Shown one piece after another: positions 5,110 through 5,902 of a DNA stretch of 5,902 nucleotides. Every line of letters starts with the position of its first letter. Positions within the stretch are counted from its first letter, which is position 1. The stretch is from Eubacteriales bacterium. GTDB taxonomy: Bacteria > Bacillota_A > Clostridia > Christensenellales > Aristaeellaceae. The notes below the pieces were generated by a model that saw nothing but the letters and a program-made list of their open reading frames with translations, did no database searches and had not been told where the DNA came from. The translations under genes were made by a program, and so were the position numbers. The DNA is taken from positions 1 to 5,902 of the forward strand of contig JARKQG010000136.1 in assembly GCA_029974035.1 (NCBI GenBank), given 5' to 3'.

Positions 5110-5902
5110 ATGTCCACAATCCTGGATGTCTCCAAGGCGGCGGGGGTGTCGGTGGCGACGGTCTCGCGGGTGCTCAACGGCAAGGGTCAGGTCAGCGAGG
5201 CGACGGCGCGGCGGGTGCTTTCGGCGGTGGAGGCCCTGGCCTACGCGCCCAATGTGTCGGCGCGGAATCTTCGCCTCAACGAAAGCCGCATCATCCTGAT
5301 TGTCGCGCCCAACATCACCAACCCCTACTACACGCACATCCTCTCGGGCATCGGCAAGGCCGCGCACCGCATGGGCTACAGCGCGTTCCTCTGCGACACC
5401 GGCGGCGGGCGGGCCCAGACGGAAAAGGTGCTGGACATGCTGGTGCGCCGCCAGGCGGACGGGGCGATCCTCCTGGCCACGGAGCGCGAGAGCGGCTGGC
5501 TGCGCCCCTACGCCGAGAAGTACCCGCTGGTGGAGTGCTCCGAATACGACCCCCAATTGAACCTGCCCAGGGTGTCCATCGACAACTACGCGGCGACGCG
5601 GGAGGCGATGGCCCACCTGATCTGGCTGGGCCACGAGCGCGTCGCGCTGGTGTCCAGCGACAACCAGTACATCTCCACGGTGCTGCGCCTGAAGGGCTAC
5701 CGGGACGCGCTGGAGGAGGCGGGCCTGCCCGTCCGGGAGGACTACGTCCGCCGGGGCGCCGCGGATTACAGCTTCAAAAGCGGCTTCGACTCGGCGACGG
5801 CGCTGATGGGGTTGCCCGACAGGCCCACGGCGCTCTTGTGCGTGTCCGACATGCTGGCGCTGGGCGCCATCGCCAGCGCCAGGGAGATGGGCCTGCGCGT
5901 GC
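5110..5902 (+). CDS. LacI-family transcriptional repressor (3' end beyond window)
   Basis: The frame is open from 5110 to the right edge (264 codons, no stop), so the protein is cut, probably 60-80 residues short of the usual 330-345. The N-terminal helix-turn-helix TILDVSKAAGVSVATVSRVLN (3-23) is a textbook LacI domain, followed by a hinge segment with ARNL (51-54). A periplasmic-binding-protein-like sensor domain begins at RIILIVAPNITNPYY (60-74) and continues through DGAILLAT (117-124), VSIDNYAATREAMAHL (155-170), GHERVALVS (174-182), LKGYRDAL (194-201) and LLCVSDMLALGAI (242-254). Such proteins bind DNA as dimers and respond to a sugar, nucleoside or related ligand; the ligand cannot be read here, and the genes it controls are probably to the right. 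GGAGGGG (5100-5106) precedes the ATG. It diverges from the zinc operon and is unlikely to regulate it. Confidence 0.95.
   Translation, partial: MSTILDVSKAAGVSVATVSRVLNGKGQVSEATARRVLSAVEALAYAPNVSARNLRLNESRIILIVAPNITNPYYTHILSGIGKAAHRMGYSAFLCDTGGGRAQTEKVLDMLVRRQADGAILLATERESGWLRPYAEKYPLVECSEYDPQLNLPRVSIDNYAATREAMAHLIWLGHERVALVSSDNQYISTVLRLKGYRDALEEAGLPVREDYVRRGAADYSFKSGFDSATALMGLPDRPTALLCVSDMLALGAIASAREMGLRV

Noticed and set aside
4781..5119. N-terminal extension of the zinc-binding protein to an ATG at 5119 (or 4837)
   Set aside because: The operon promoter lies inside the extension, there is no ribosome site before either ATG, and the signal peptide begins at 4780.
4999..5634. 211-codon minus-strand frame at the right side
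   Set aside because: It runs antisense to the well-supported LacI-family gene and shows no motif.

Overview
The window is a high-GC (roughly two-thirds G+C, except for the left edge) bacterial chromosomal segment. Strong GGAGG-type ribosome sites, tight gene overlaps, a lipoprotein-anchored binding protein and Clostridia-like sirtuin and pyridoxamine kinase sequences suggest a high-GC member of the Clostridia (Bacillota). This placement is inferred from protein style, not from a marker gene.

Layout. Positions 1-229 are a lower-GC, gene-free edge that ends in a promoter. A sirtuin (263-982, +) follows. It converges on, and overlaps by 46 bp, a five-gene operon on the minus strand that reads right to left: zinc-binding lipoprotein (4780-3866), ABC ATPase (3858-3109), ABC-3 permease (3128-2316), a Fur/Zur-type regulator (2310-1897) and a pyridoxal/pyridoxamine kinase (1863-937). 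The first four genes are spaced by 7 nt, -20 nt and 5 nt, with ribosome sites placed on upstream stop codons, so they look translationally coupled. A 329-bp divergent intergenic region (4781-5109) holds the operon promoter on one strand and, on the other, the promoter and operator of a LacI-family repressor whose gene (5110 onward, +) runs off the right edge.

How the genes work together. Binding protein, ATPase and permease form a high-affinity zinc importer. The Fur-family protein encoded in the same operon is the likely zinc sensor that represses it, an arrangement resembling the zurAMR operon of Listeria. Three features point to zinc rather than manganese: His as the third metal ligand of the binding protein, its short His loop, and a His-rich tail on the ATPase. 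The unusual member is the B6-salvage kinase at the operon's 3' end, which would place cofactor salvage under zinc control.

The most useful observations are the pyridoxal kinase-zinc uptake linkage, candidate Zur operator dyads over the operon promoter, a nearly cre-perfect LacI-type operator at the predicted start of the lacI-family transcript, leader hairpins on both divergent transcripts, and the convergent gene overlap with a hairpin at the sirtuin stop codon. I saw no CRISPR array, RNA gene, insertion sequence or clearly new system.
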